From: Sanderia malayensis
Taxonomy: Eukaryota > Cnidaria > Scyphozoa > Semaeostomeae > Pelagiidae
Assembly: GCA_013076295.1 (NCBI GenBank)
Contig: RQOL01000107.1
Span: forward strand, 1-64,000
Direction of reading: 5' to 3'
Length of the DNA: 64,000 nt
The position numbers and the translations under genes were made by a program. Below the pieces are notes generated by a model that saw only the letters and a list, made by a program, of their open reading frames with translations, did not search any database and was not told the origin of the DNA. Below, in pieces: positions 1 through 10,962 of the stretch. How positions within the stretch are numbered: position 1 is the stretch's first letter; the number at the start of each line of letters is the position of its first letter.

Positions 1-336
1 ACTGAAATAGAAAACAGTAAGTCAATTATATAATTCATTATGTAAATTTAATCAGCGCAATTAACGTTGCGTTAACTAAATATTTGACCATTGGTTCTGC
101 CAGGAGATCCAAATGAAGATTTGTCCGATCAAGCAGACCCAAAACCCTTCTTCCGACGTGTCAGCTTCAGACGTGTCAGCTTCAGGCGTGTCAGCTTCAG
201 GCGAGTTAGCTTCAGACGTGTTCGCTTGAGACGTGTTAGCTTCAGGCGCATCAGCTACAGAAGATATCGCTTCAGACGCATCAGCTACAGAAGATACCGC
301 TTCAGAAGATTTAGCTTCAGACGCTGGGGAAAATAG
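1..336 (+). CDS. Secreted cationic repeat precursor, copy 1 (3' part only)
   Basis: Only the end of exon 2 (1-16), a GT-AG intron (17-103) and exon 3 (104-336) are inside the window. Exon 3 starts in phase 1, as in the complete copies. It encodes a short acidic stretch (DPNEDLSDQADPKP) and then twelve cationic pentapeptide units of the type FRRVS, LRRVS, FRRIS, YRRYR, FRRFS, ending FRRWGK and TAG at 334-336. A terminal Gly-Lys is a classic C-terminal amidation signal. The frame stays in the basic register throughout, unlike copies 2-4. Gypsy-1 is inserted 22 bp after the stop, so its 3' UTR is cut. The family is not recognised. An antimicrobial or neuropeptide-type precursor is an inference from architecture. 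Confidence 0.6.
150..320 (+). repeat. 15-bp coding minisatellite
   Basis: Imperfect tandem copies of a 15-bp unit (agcttcaggcgtgtc and variants) form the cationic part of exon 3. In one frame the unit reads V-S-F-R-R, in another S-A-S-G-V or A-S-A-T-E-D. Unit number differs between gene copies: about twelve pentapeptides here and seven in copy 5. This is consistent with slippage or unequal exchange. Confidence 0.8.
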
Positions 337-358
337 ATTGGCTGCTGTGTAATGCATG

Positions 359-521
359 TATAAACTTCGTAAGTGAGTGTAAACAAATAAACGCTCGTTG
401 TCCAAATCAGAACCAAACATAACATATATATATTAAAACCACATGGCAAAAGCTATATCCTAAATCTCTTTCTGCTTGACGTTCCTCGTGTCCCTGTGTT
501 CTTCTACACGTCATCACTACA
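359..521 (-). repeat. Gypsy-1 3' LTR
   Basis: 163 bp; on the minus strand it begins TGTAGTGATG and ends GTTTATA. It is preceded by the polypurine tract and followed by the CATGC duplication. I saw no difference from the 5' LTR. Confidence 0.93.
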
Positions 522-575
522 TCACCCCTTTTTTTTAAAGTAACAAAACAATCTAAATACTATTATGAAAGAATA

Positions 576-875
576 CTAATAAGAGAGTCCATGTCCAAAT
601 CGTACTGGTAGAGATCTTGTTCTTTGCGATCTCCTGCGATAATTCTCCACTTGTTCTGGTCTCTTCTGAAGTGCCACGTTCTGCTCTGCGTCGTGCTCAT
701 CCTCGCTGCTTTCTAAACCAACTACATCGGGAATTTTCTTGAAATGTGACACATTCCGTGTGATACGATGATTCTCATTGTTCTCCGCAATAACTGTGGT
801 ACCTTTGCGTTCAACTACGTGATATGGTGTTTTGCTGAAACGAGTCATTAACTTGTGTTTTTTCTCCTGTTGCAC
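576..875 (-). pseudogene. Gypsy-1 integrase C-terminal tail
   Basis: Contains the small C-terminal fold region of pol (RFSKTPYHVVERKGTTVIAE, then RITRNVSHFKKI) and an acidic/arginine-rich tail (RRRSQRTRSLPVRFG). Gypsy-2 has the homologous block at its 3' end. Separated from the integrase by at least one frameshift (876-1009). Confidence 0.8.
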
Positions 876-1009
876 AAGAACAGTATCTCCTACATTGATA
901 TCACGTTCCTTCGCATTGCGATGTGAATCTGCATAAGTTTTATTATACTGGCAACGTTTTTGTTCGTTGCCCTGAGCCTCTTGGTGTCGGTTGATAACTT
1001 TGCAAGGCT

Positions 1010-1753
1010 CTAACGCTGGTAGTGTTCCGCGAACTTGTCGGTTAAAAATAACTCTGATGGAGGTACCTTTGTTGTGCTATGCGGTGTGATTCTGTATTGC
1101 AAGAGAAATCTGGATAGCTCCTGCTGCCACTTCTTCCCTTCTGCAATTGCTGTTGTTAATGCTTTATTTAGCGGTTGCATAAAGCGTTCAACTTCTGCAT
1201 TACCCTGTGGCCATTTTGGTGTAGATGGTTTAAACTTTATACCAAGGAGTTTCAAATATCGAGCGAAATCATCTCCGTTAAAGGGTGGTCCATTGTCGGA
1301 TGTCAACTCGAATGGTATTCCATGCGCGGCAAATATTTTGTCTAATTTTGGAATAACAGCAGAACATTTTGTAGACTTCACGATCTCCACCTCCGGGTAT
1401 CTGCTATACCTGTCGATAATAACCAGAAGTAGGTCACCAGATGGGAGTGGTCCAAAAAAATCAATATTGATCTTGTGCCAAGGTGCGCTTGGCATTTCCG
1501 TCATACGAAGAGGTTCAGGAGGGTTAGGTCTCCCGACAGCTTGACAAGGTAGACATTTTGCAATGATCCCCTTGACAAATGAATCAATTCCAGGGAACCA
1601 GATCTTTTCGCGTAGAAGTGCCTTTGTTTTTTCTAGTCCCTGGTGGCATGCATGGGCTAAGTCAACTGCTTTCTTCTGTAATGATGCAGGTATGACTATT
1701 CTTGAGCCACGTAATATTATATTCGATGTTCCGATTGAAAGCTCATCTTTCAC
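1010..1753 (-). pseudogene. Gypsy-1 integrase
   Basis: The HHCC zinc-binding N-terminus is visible as LAHACHQGLEKT followed by CLPCQ. The DDE core shows NIDFFGPLPSGD (first Asp), TSDNGPPFNGDD (second Asp) and GNAEVERF (Glu). The frame begins after an indel near 1,755 and stops at 1010 before the C-terminal domain. It would insert the cDNA with the 5-bp stagger seen in the GCATG duplication. Confidence 0.9.
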
Positions 1754-1897
1754 GATAAAAACGATTTAACCGTGTCTGTATCCCAACGATTGAGCCGAAT
1801 GCAGCTCGAAGTGCTTTTAAAACTCTATCGTTATCCGTGGCTTCACGAATTTCATCGAGAGTCATTGACTTGGGTATTGCATGCTGTAGTATGAAGT

Positions 1898-2296
1898 TTA
1901 CGTATTCGTCAGCCATTTTTCCTTGTTTGCCAGTATTATTGTCGCAGGGTGTCTTGACAAAAAGTCGGCGTGATTTGTCGGGCCTGGTTTGTATTTGACG
2001 TTGAAGTCATAAGGCTGAAGGCGAAGAACCCATCTCTCGATTCGAGCACATGGTTTCGATTTAGCACTGCCATATATAATTTCCAAAGGCTTATGATCAG
2101 TCTCAAGTGTAAAGGAGTGACCATAAAGGTAGAGATGGAAGTGCTCCACCGCCCAGACAATACTCAGTGCTTCCTTCTCGGTTTGAGAATACCGACGTTC
2201 AACGTCTGATAGTGCTCGGCTTGCGTATGCAATTATTTTGCCTTCTGGGTCACTGGGTGCCTTTTGCGATAAATCCTGATAGTCCACGGACTCCAT
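1898..2296 (-). pseudogene. Gypsy-1 RNase H segment
   Basis: Continuation of the pol frame after the shift near 2,260. It contains the Gypsy RNase H hallmarks KIIAYASRAL, YSQTEKEALSIVWAVE, the TDHKPL box and the downstream ARIERWVLRLQPYDF / DFLSRHPA linker. The frame ends at 1898 and coding appears to resume in another frame toward the integrase, so a further indel lies near 1,900. Confidence 0.88.
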
Positions 2297-4526
2297 CGAC
2301 TGTCAAAACTGTTTCCTTCGCGGCGTCAAAATATGCCATCACTGGAGGTGTAGTTAAGGCTGATTTTAGCTGTGCAAATGCGGTTTGATGACTTTTCTCC
2401 CAGTTGAATACTACTCCGGTTTTCGTTAACTCGCGTAAAGGTGTCGCAATTGTAGCAAAATTGGCAATATATTTCGAGCTGTAATTCACCATTCCCAGAA
2501 AACTGCGCAGTTCGGACACAGTTTGAGGTACTGCAGCATCCAGAACATCTTGTACTCTGCGAGGGTCAGGACGAGTACCCTGTTCTGAGAAAATCTGTCC
2601 GAAAAATTCTAACTCTGTGTTCAAAAAGCGACATTTGGATTTATTCAGCGTAAGTCCTTTCTCTGTAAGACGTTTAAGGCAATTATCGAGCGCATGATCA
2701 TGTTCTTGTCGTGTGCGTCCGAAGACTATGATGTCGTCAGCGATATTCTGGACACCAGCCATACCATGTAAGTGTTGCTGTAATGTATGCTGAAAAAGCT
2801 CTGCGCTGGCGTTAGTACCAAAATTTAGACGCTTGTACCGGTAAAGTCCAAGGTGAGTACTAAATGTTGTAATATAGCGACTGTCCGGATGCAACTCTAG
2901 CTGGTGATAGGCCTGTGATAAGTCGAGTTTTGAAAAGAACTTAGCACCATTCAGCTCTAAGCTCACGTCTGCAACTGTCGGAATCAAGTGACGTACGCGT
3001 TTAATCGCGGTGTTCGCAGCACGCATGTCTACACATATACGGACATTTCCATCTTTTTTTGGTACTGTTACTATTGCTGAGACCCATGGTGTCGGTTGGC
3101 TATCGGGCACTTTTTCGATGATTCCTTGACTTTCAAGCTCTTGTATTGCCACCTTAACTTTTTTTCGCATATGAAAAGGAATTCTGCGTTGCGGCTGAGA
3201 AACTGGATTGACATTTGTGTCAATATTTAGTTTCACCTGGTGATTTTTCAGCTTGCCTAGGCCGTGAAATACAGAAGAATGCTGCTGAAGGATTTTTGCA
3301 AGGTCAGCATCTGTTTTTGGATCTTGATTCAGTAACGTATTCAATCTAAGCTGAATCAGGCCTAGCTCTTGAGCAGTTTGCAGTGAAAGCAAACATCCAC
3401 TGGCTTTTCCTTTTACAACATAAATTGTTCCCACAGTGCATTTTTTCTTGGTTTCGATCAGATCTTCAAATTTTCCGAGAAACTCCACAGGTTTTTCACA
3501 TTGATATGGATAGGCCTTTGTGCTTGTGTGCATGAGCTTTATATTTTGCATTTTAGCAAAAGTTTCTGTATCTATAACATTAATTGTAGCACCACTGTCA
3601 ACAATAGCTTTAAATGTGTAACCTGCAACTGTAATCCATGCTTGTGGTGTATGTGGACGATTGGCTGTAATTGTGTACATGTAATCGTCTTCTGACTCTG
3701 AGCCTGAACTTGATGATGATGATGATGCACTGTGTTTGAGCGGGCGAATCCTCTGCTTATGCTGTCTACGCTGTGGCTTATGGACATGGCTGTGGTCCTT
3801 TTTGTCTCCTTTGCTTCTACAAACAATGGCGAAATGACCTTGTTTACCACAACTTCCGCACTGCTTGCCTTTTGCAGGGCAGTCCCCTTTGTGAGGGTAT
3901 TCCCCTCCACAGGTAAAACATTTCTTTCCCTGTTTGTTTGTGGATTTAATTTGATGTACAGCAGCGGAAGTAGACTCATTCGATTCAATATCACGAGTTT
4001 GATATGCACTCATTTCTTCCCGTCTGCCATCAAGTAACATTTGTTGGAGATTATAAGCAGGATCACGCAAGGCTCTTTTGCGAATTCTTGAAGAAACGCC
4101 ACCAACAACAATTTGCTGCTCAATCTCAAACTCCAAATCCTGAAATTCACACGCCGTAGAAAGAGCTCGTAATCGAGTGTGATATTGGTCAAGTGTTTCC
4201 TGTTGCTCTTGTTTAGTCTCACGAAATCTGTACACTTCGTACCTTCGGTTTTTCTGAGGCTCGAAATGCGTAGTAAGTTTTGTTTTTGCAGTGTCATAAT
4301 CAGCTGCGTCTCCCACATCTTCGAAATGTTGAAAAATTTCTCTTACTCTGCTTCCAGCCAAGTATAGTAATAAGGCTCGTTTCCTTGTTGCATTTGTAAT
4401 ACCACTTGCGGTCAAGAACATTTCAAAATCTGAAAGCCACGTCCGCCATTTTGAAGATAGGCTGGCTCCAAGTTCAGCATCTGGCTGAAACTCTGGCACC
4501 GGAGGAATGTGAAAGCCTTGAGCCAT
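2250..4526 (-). pseudogene. Gypsy-1 gag, zinc knuckle, protease and RT (frameshifted polyprotein)
   Basis: The first Met after the primer site (4526, MAQGFHIPPV) is the likely start. Gag lies at the N-terminus. A Cys-rich knuckle region follows (CFTCGGEYP... then CGSCGKQGHFAIVC). Then comes the aspartic protease motif IVDSGATINVID, and a reverse transcriptase with YHQLELHPD, LNFG and the catalytic IADDIIVFG box (Ala replaces the usual second residue; both Asp are present). The frame terminates at the start of RNase H at 2250, where a 1-nt shift moves coding to the neighbouring frame. Gag and pol form one frame with no separate pol start. The product would act in the cytoplasmic particle and reverse-transcribe the element. 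Confidence 0.9.
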
Positions 4527-4543
4527 TTGTAGTGTAACCTTTA

Positions 4544-4554
4544 CCTCGTCGCCA
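4544..4554 (-). other. Gypsy-1 primer binding site (tRNA-Ser type)
   Basis: The minus strand reads TGGCGACGAGG one base after the 5' LTR. This complements the CCTCGTCG-CCA 3' end of eukaryotic tRNA-Ser(GCU), as I know that tRNA. The same 11 nt are used by Gypsy-2. Confidence 0.75.
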
Positions 4555-4555
4555 A

Positions 4556-4718
4556 TATAAACTTCGTAAGTGAGTGTAAACAAATAAACGCTCGTTGTCC
4601 AAATCAGAACCAAACATAACATATATATATTAAAACCACATGGCAAAAGCTATATCCTAAATCTCTTTCTGCTTGACGTTCCTCGTGTCCCTGTGTTCTT
4701 CTACACGTCATCACTACA
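4556..4718 (-). repeat. Gypsy-1 5' LTR
   Basis: 163 bp, same sequence as 359-521. It is followed on the minus strand by the primer binding site at 4554-4544. It would drive element transcription leftward. Confidence 0.93.
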
Positions 4719-4723
4719 GCATG
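4719..4723. other. Target-site duplication of Gypsy-1
   Basis: GCATG here matches GCATG at 354-358. The unoccupied site is seen in the other array copies, where gene 3' end and downstream sequence are continuous (for example 10,964-10,969). Confidence 0.95.
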
Positions 4724-4934
4724 AACAACATGTAGTTAAATAGCTGATTGCAAATTCATGTACCTTACTCACGTTCACTTTTTAATTATTATGACCAACA
4801 TTTCTACTTGAGTTTGTTTTGATTTGACACGTACCGCCCGTTTTACGTAGGTTCGGATTATTATATATTGCCATTAAGGGCTTGCTATGTCGAGGAGCTG
4901 TTAAGTTGGATTAAAAAATTCCTCAAAGTTTATT

Positions 4935-4977
4935 GAACGTTAGATATGTATAGTCAACCTTTACATATCTAACGTTC
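4935..4977. repeat. Perfect 16-bp stem hairpin, one per unit
   Basis: GAACGTTAGATATGTA, an 11-nt loop and TACATATCTAACGTTC. The same hairpin occurs at 11,180-11,222, 17,403-17,445, 23,615-23,657 and, inverted, 28,914-28,956. It lies about 210 bp after the gene 3' end. It may be a small foldback element or a 3'-end structure; neither is shown. Confidence 0.85.
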
Positions 4978-6166
4978 TCTAGATGTTCAAAGCCGCTTGG
5001 TGTTGTTGCTGCTGCGTAGCGGAACGAGTCCTTCTCGAGAAAAAATCTTGTGAAGATGTGTTTGTTTTTATGTGAAGATGTTTGTCGGATTCTAGCCTGC
5101 GCGTGGCCTTAAATCCTCCTCCGTTTAGCCGCATGCTGGCTTTATTATCAATTCATCAATGGCGGTAATCTTTGCTGCAGTGCAGTTAGACCTCTCAGAA
5201 ACATTGAGAAAACGCCATTTGGTTGGCGTATCTGCTGGTTATTAACTTTTATTCGTTGCCCGAATCGAGAAGACCCCAAAAGGCCATTTTTATTTCGACA
5301 AGAACACAGGAGTGCCTTTCTTGTCGTGGGAAAGGTTCATTAAAATGAATGCATGCAAACAGAAGAGATCTTTGATCTTTATCTTTGATCTTCAAACTGA
5401 GCGTACACCTTCTCTTGATAAAGAATAATTTGCTGAAATGTATTATTGCTGAAATTCCAAAATCAGCTATGAAACGTAAATGTCAATAAGAAATGTCAAA
5501 TACAAATGATAACATTCAAATATATCAAATATAGAGAAACGACCTGTTTTTGTAGCAAATCCTAATCAAAGGAACCTTGAGGTGACTCGCGACAGATGGC
5601 TTTTATTTCACTGTATTATCCAGAAAGCGAAGAAAGTAATATCAATTAAAAGTCAAACTTGCGATTCTAAAAGTTGAGCTTGAACAAAAAACAATAACTA
5701 ATTTTATTGACTATTCACGTTTTTTAACTTTCGACATAAAAAACCTTGGATTTAATTTTCAGGATTGAACGCAGTAAAATAAAGAAACATTGGTTTTGAA
5801 ACCACTCAAGCAAACATTGTGACTTCAATGTTCTATCTTGTTTCATCAAATTTCTCAAACTTGCATTTTCCAAAAAATGAAGTAATATAATTGTTGTATT
5901 AGTTGCATAAGCATACAGCTAGAAAACTTTCTTCTTTTCACCTGATGCTTCCAACAACAAGTCAAAAATGCCACTTCACCGTGCGTAATCGTGCTCGTGG
6001 TCTTGCCCTGCCCAGCGTCTAGTATGGCACGTCACGTTGTTTATTGTTTCAACAAGTTTACATTTTATCCAATGAAAAATTTGCAAAGTGATATGATACT
6101 TGGTAGCCTCATTCCAATCCAAAAGTGAACGTTTGAACCTGTTCCTTTTGGATTTACCACAATTGG
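4978..6166. other. Unit body without recognisable gene
   Basis: No ORF here has a recognisable domain on either strand. A short minus-strand stretch near 5,260-5,310 reads LLDSGNE, which resembles an LTR-element protease box, but stops surround it. Probably decayed LTR-retrotransposon sequence leading into the integrase relic. The equivalents are 11,223-12,411, 17,446-18,633 and, inverted, 27,720-28,913. Confidence 0.5.
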
Positions 6167-6545
6167 ATGTATGTGAACTGCATTCCTTTGTATTTACTTT
6201 CCGATCAAGGCTCTAATGTGGACGGCACATTTGTACGACGCTGGCATCGAAAAAAGAACATCATCAGCGTATCACAGCCAAGGCAATGGCTTTGCCGAGA
6301 GGAACATGCGCACTGTCAAAGACATGTTAAGATCAGTTTTCTTGCATCGTCGTATTCAACAGACTCAATCGCGCAAAATCCTCCATCGACTTGTTTTTGC
6401 TTTAAATACTACAATCAGTAAAGCTACAAATTGCGTGCCGTACAATGTTATATTTGGCAGATCAGCTGCTTTACCTGAAGACGTTGTTTTTCAAAATGGT
6501 CGCCATGAGCGGTTTGATCATAACTCTCCAAGTGAGTACCTCTAA
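6167..6545 (+). pseudogene. Gypsy integrase relic (unit 1)
   Basis: Two overlapping frames carry one integrase core: LLSDQGSNVDGTF in the first, then SSAYHSQGNGFAERNMRTVKDML, FALNTTISKAT and VPYNVIFGR in the second. So the second Asp and the Glu of the DDE triad are seen, with one frameshift between them. Downstream (6,546-6,760) weak similarity continues with stops, then a conserved flank (6,790-6,960) that also occurs at 57.65 kb. The lineage differs from Gypsy-1 and Gypsy-2, which have GNAEVE instead of GNGFAE. Confidence 0.85.
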
Positions 6546-7137
6546 AGGAACTTTGCGTTACAATAGACGATATTTATATTCATGCAATTGAAGGACTGGA
6601 AATAAGTAAAGTTCAAGTGCAGCAACATTACAATCGTAATCTTTGCGCTATTCATTACAAGGAAGGGCAGTAGGTTTGGCTAAAGACAAAACATTATAAA
6701 ATGGGTGAAAACCGCAAATTGGCACCCGGACGAAATGGCCCGTGGACGGTCCGAGAATAATTACCAAATAAGGTGTTAATTTTAAAATACTTAATGTTAT
6801 CTCAAGAAATTGGGCGGTTAGCCTACCGGCCCGGATTGCTTGAGTATGAATAAGCTTTTACGGTCGATTGACCCGATTTGCCGTGCAAATTGTGGGGCCG
6901 GTACACCAGGCAGTACCAACCGAATGGTCAAACTGCAAAATGATAACTGAAATCATAATGTAAATCAAAATAGCTTTGAAACATAATACACTACACTCAT
7001 CGGAATAGTACGTCAGAAGGAGAACGAAAATGAAAACCTAACAAATTATTATACCCAGAAGAGGATCGAAATTGGCCAATCAGAAAAGAGGTGAATGATC
7101 GGTATAGCGCAAAAACAACCAATCATCACCGGTGATG

Positions 7138-7185
7138 GAACAATAGATTATTGAATGATCTATTGTTCGATCAATAATCTATTGT
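7138..7185. repeat. AT-rich cruciform at TE junction
   Basis: Nested inverted repeats of AACAATAGATTATTGA type separated by a related copy (ATGATCTATTGTTCGA). They sit exactly where the Gypsy relic meets the broken 3' end of the LINE relic, and are repeated in every unit (for example 13,378-13,425 and 26,700-26,750 inverted). They may mark the recombination junction. Confidence 0.7.
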
Positions 7186-7192
7186 TGAATAA

Positions 7193-9727
7193 TCAATAAT
7201 GTTTTAGGTCAAGAAATAAAGTCATGTTGACATTCCGATTGTCGACATTTTGCAACCAATAATCTTTACTGCCAAACATTGAAGTAATCGTCGAATGAAA
7301 TTTCCGAAAGGCATATTGATTTTTAGTAAGGGTGTTATTTACATCAGGATACTCGAAAAGCTGGTCATGAGTGATTTTTTTCAAAAATTCGAGAAAAGAT
7401 GCCAAGAACAGAGATTGGTCTATAATTATTTTCATCATCTCTCGCTCTTGATTTATAAATCGGTGCTACCCTCGCTAATTTCCACAGTTCAAGAATATAC
7501 CATTATCTAGAGAGACTTTGAAGATCATTGCTAAAGGTAAAGCGATTTGCTCAGATGCATCTTTGACAAGCGTGGTAGGTACTTTATCCGGTCCACTTGC
7601 CTTGCCATTTTAGCTGCTGTAGTGAGAGCAAAACGCCATCCAAGGTTATTTCTTTGAACGAAAATCTAGTTTGGATGTTTTGTTTTATGTGTTTGATTGG
7701 ATCATCACCTACTTTACTTTCTACTTTTGAGCAATTTCAGGTACAACCGAAACGAAGTGACCATTGAAGGCATTTGCTATTTCCCGATTCTCAGTTCATA
7801 TCTTATTGTTTGCCTTTAGACTGTTAATCGATTTCATATCCTTCGTCTTACCCAAGACTTTATTTATGGTCTTGCACATTTTCTCAGGTTTACCTTCGTT
7901 TTCGTCTATCACCCATTGTAATAGCCTTCTATTGCTTTGTTTACTTCATTAGTAGTTTCATTACGCAACAGTTTGTACTCAGGCCATAGCTCGGGCTTCC
8001 CTACAGCTTCCCATTTTGCTCGGTTTCTCCTTCTTATCAAATCTCTTAGTGACGGAGATAACCATGGAGCATGTTCATCACGTACCCGAAATTTTTTAAG
8101 CGGTGCATAAATTTCCAAATTTGTCTCAGATATTTCTTGAAATAATTGAACCATTTCACTTGGTTCATGATATAAGGGGAAGAGAATTTGCTCCCAGTTA
8201 ATTTTTTGGAGATCATATTGAAACGCGAGTTTGTTATATTTTTTAAGGTTCCTGGTCTCCACATATTTTGGGTTCTTCCATTGTAGCTTTTTTGTTCCTA
8301 TTTTTCTTATCCCATAAACCAAGTAATGATCTACCATTCCTGTTTCTAGTACATCACGTTTGATAATTAAGTTAGGTTTGTTACAAGAGAAATGGTCTAT
8401 CAAGCTTTTCGTAGTTCTGGTGTTATTTTCGCCAGCTTGTACAATTGCTACTCTTGTATAATCCTTGACTAATTGAGTCAGTTGAAGTTCTCTGTGGATA
8501 CTTCTGAGGCTTTTGTATTTGGGTGTTTGGTGTTGTTTTTAAAGTCACAGTTTGCATCACCGATAAGGATTATTTCCTTTTCTTCTTCATCCAGAATGGA
8601 TAAAAGGTTTCTTAGGTTTTCAAAGCTTCTTGTATCATTCCCAGATTTTGGGGGTCGATACCAGCATGCTAGGAAAAATGGTTTGGAATGTTTTGCATAA
8701 TTTCCAAGCATAAAAGTTCTAAATCGTCGCATTTGTACTTCATTACCGGACTAGGTACGGTGTCTTTAATGTAAATAGCTACCCCAGCACCGTTTATATT
8801 ACGGTCGTTTCTGATAATGTGGTAGCCAGGAATCGAGGCCTCAGAATCGCTTATCCTTTCATCTAGCCTCGTTTCACTGAGACCTATGATGTCAATTTCA
8901 CGATTGTGAAGCAGCAGATTCAGTTCATGTCCTCTTTTTCTTACGAACACGATGTTTAAAAAAGCTATTTTAAGACCATTTCTCTTCCTTACAAGCGGCT
9001 TATGCTTTGATTTTTCCTTGTCGCCTTGGTCAATTTTTGAGCTGCGACTTCCTTAGCAGCATTTAATAAAATTAATTAAAATACCTGCAAATTTACGCCC
9101 TCCGCCCTGGTTGATGTGTAGACCGTCGTGAGCTAAATTTGAAAAAGAATGTTATTATTATCATTAATGTCAAATCCATTGATCATCAGTTCTTCTTCGA
9201 GCATCTTGTCCAGTTTTGTGGCTTTCGCATTCAGCTCTTTGTCTTGTCGTCTGAATATGGAGGAGAAAGCTATCTTTGATGTGGGGTTCTTTTCTTGGAT
9301 GGATTTCAATGTGTTCGTGATTTCTGACGCAAGTTTTTCTGGCGCTGATGATCTCAAGTCGTTAGATGCAGCGTGTACAATTATGACGTCACTATCGGTT
9401 ATACAAGCCTTGTTCCCGCTTGCTTGATTTTCATTCCTGATTGTGTTCGTATTTCAACTTGATGGTGCTTGTCATTGTTAATTTTTTCCTCATTAATTCT
9501 CAGGAGTTGCGAGTCTCCAACAATTGTCACCTATGTTTTTCTTGTGGGGTGCCTGGTTGTTGCCATGGCAGTCTGTGATGGATTGTTGTTCGCTTTTTTC
9601 TTCTTAGAATGTTTTGCTTTTCTGCAGCGATGGAGTTATGTGTTTTACCTTTGCTTTGCTTGTTGTTCATGCTTTGTTAATCAACTCTGTGCGGATTTCA
9701 ATGATGACCAACAATGCGACTAATGAA
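7193..9727 (-). pseudogene. CR1-like LINE relic (unit 1)
   Basis: Read on the minus strand, the order is: an ORF1-like part with an SGNH/GDSL esterase domain (IVGDSQ-type start near 9,520; VIIVHAASNDL; ending DGLHINQGGG near 9,110), then an EEP endonuclease (GLSETRLDERI, GAGVAIYIK, CWYRPP, LIGDANCDF, 8,478-8,950), a linker (7,909-8,403) and the RT fingers (LTKNQYAFRKFHST, LFLDLK) at 7,193-7,440. The RT catalytic half is missing; it stops at the cruciform. Frames are broken repeatedly. An esterase-containing ORF1 is typical of the CR1 group of LINEs. Confidence 0.85.
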
Positions 9728-10130
9728 ATTTCCCATTGTTACTAACAAAGACGTTCTTACCAAATCTTCCTCTCTCATAAAGAGAAAAAATACTTCCTTC
9801 GAACAAAGGGTAGGAGAAAAAGGGTTTGATTTTACATCAAAGAGGCAACAAATGCAATTATGCTTGCATTTGTTTGTATATTTGTCACTTGGTTACTGCT
9901 TTGTTTTGAGGGAGAAGCTCTGCGAAGTTCTTCCTCTGTTATTCCAATGAAGATTGGAATTTTCTATTGTTTAGTGGCACATAAATTTCACTGCACATTG
10001 CCAATCAAGTCACTCCACTAATCGTTTCGGTGAAAGCATAGTTTTACTGCACACAGGTTTGTAATTTTTTACAAAAAATTGAACTTGTTAAATAGCTCTT
10101 CGTCTGCACGATTTAATGTGCAGTACAATT

Positions 10131-10193
10131 TATGTATAATTTTTTCTTTTCATTTGAATTGACAGATTGGTTTGTGGCTCATTCAAGCTGAAG
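10131..10193 (+). promoter_or_regulatory. TATA-like element and 3' splice site before gene copy 2
   Basis: A TATAAT stretch (10,135-10,140) is followed by a pyrimidine-rich tract and TTGACAG (AG at 10,164-10,165), 28 nt before the ATG. The tract and AG look like a splice acceptor, so either a 5'-UTR intron (a possible donor CAG-GTTTGT lies near 10,055) or spliced-leader trans-splicing could be used. The same sequence precedes copies 3, 4 and 5. Confidence 0.35.
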
Positions 10194-10962
10194 ATGAAGT
10201 CAATTTTCTTGGCAATCCTTCTGCTCGGATTGGTTTTCTGCCAACTCGGTAAATTTACGGCGTTATTAATCTTTCTCTATCGCCTTTTCATAAAATCGTC
10301 AACTGTACTATATTTGTTTTGTATATTATCATAGCTACTGACTTGTATGATAGATACGTTGGGCGGAAAAGTTCGATGAAATGTTGTTTTATCTTGTAGG
10401 TGCGGCAGAGGAACAGCAAGATCAAGCAAAAGAAGCCCCTGATGCCGAATCCGATGCTGAATCTGATGGCGATGTTGATGCTGGTCCAGAATCTCAGTCC
10501 GATGCTGATCCAGAATCTGAGTCCGATGCTGATGAGTCAGAAGAGCCAAGTGAGGATGAAGATGAGACTGAAATAGAAAACAGTAAGTCAATTATATAAT
10601 TCAATATGTAAATTTAATCAGCGCAATTAACGTTGCGTTAACTAAATATTTGACCATTGGTTCTGCCAGGAGATCCAAATGAAGATTTGTCCGATCAAGC
10701 AGACCCAAAACCCTTCTTCAGACGTGTCAGCTTCAGGCGTGTCAGCTTCAGGCGTGTCAGCTTCAGGCGTGTCAGCTTCAGGCGAGTTAGCTTCAGACGT
10801 GTTCGCTTGAGCGTGTTAGCTTCAGGCGCATCAGCTACAGAAGATATCGCTTCAGGCGCATCAGCTACAGAAGATATCGCTTCAGACGCATCAGCTACAG
10901 AAGATACCGCTTCAGAAGATTTAGCTTCAGACGCTGGGGAAAATAGATTGGCTGCTGTGTAA
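10194..10962 (+). CDS. Secreted acidic/cationic repeat precursor, copy 2
   Basis: Three exons: 10,194-10,248, 10,400-10,582 and 10,670-10,962, joined by GT-AG introns, all in phase 1. Exon 1 is a clean signal peptide (MKSIFLAILLLGLVFCQL), so the product enters the secretory pathway. Exon 2 is extremely acidic (Asp/Glu/Ser-rich, ending ESEEPSEDEDETEIEN). Exon 3 continues acidic to DPKP and then gives FFRRVS and further FRRVS units. A 1-nt deletion relative to copies 1 and 5 (near 10,808) switches to an acidic frame (ASGASATEDIAS units) that ends at TAA 10,960-10,962. Acid pro-region followed by a cationic segment is the layout of many antimicrobial peptide precursors. Function is not known. 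Confidence 0.7.

Larger units (their letters stand above)
359..4718 (-). mobile_element. Gypsy-1: complete Ty3/Gypsy LTR retrotransposon
   Basis: This 4,360-bp element on the minus strand has two 163-bp LTRs (359-521, 4556-4718) that I read as identical. It is flanked by a 5-bp target duplication GCATG (354-358, 4719-4723). Next to the 5' LTR is an 11-nt primer binding site complementary to the 3' end of tRNA-Ser, and next to the 3' LTR a purine-rich tract (complement of 522-536). Gene order is gag with zinc knuckle, aspartic protease, RT, RNase H, integrase. The polyprotein frame is broken several times. Identical LTRs imply a recent insertion, and it is present only in array copy 1, so it postdates amplification of the array. 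Confidence 0.95.

Noticed and set aside
9149..9950. Plus-strand hydrophobic ORFs in the units (for example 9,149-9,427 and 9,469-9,723)
   Set aside because: They are the reverse strand of the LINE esterase region, whose minus-strand reading has conserved motifs.
10277..10591. Antisense open frames over exon 2 (His/Gln-rich)
   Set aside because: Complement of the Asp/Glu/Ser codons of exon 2; no independent support.
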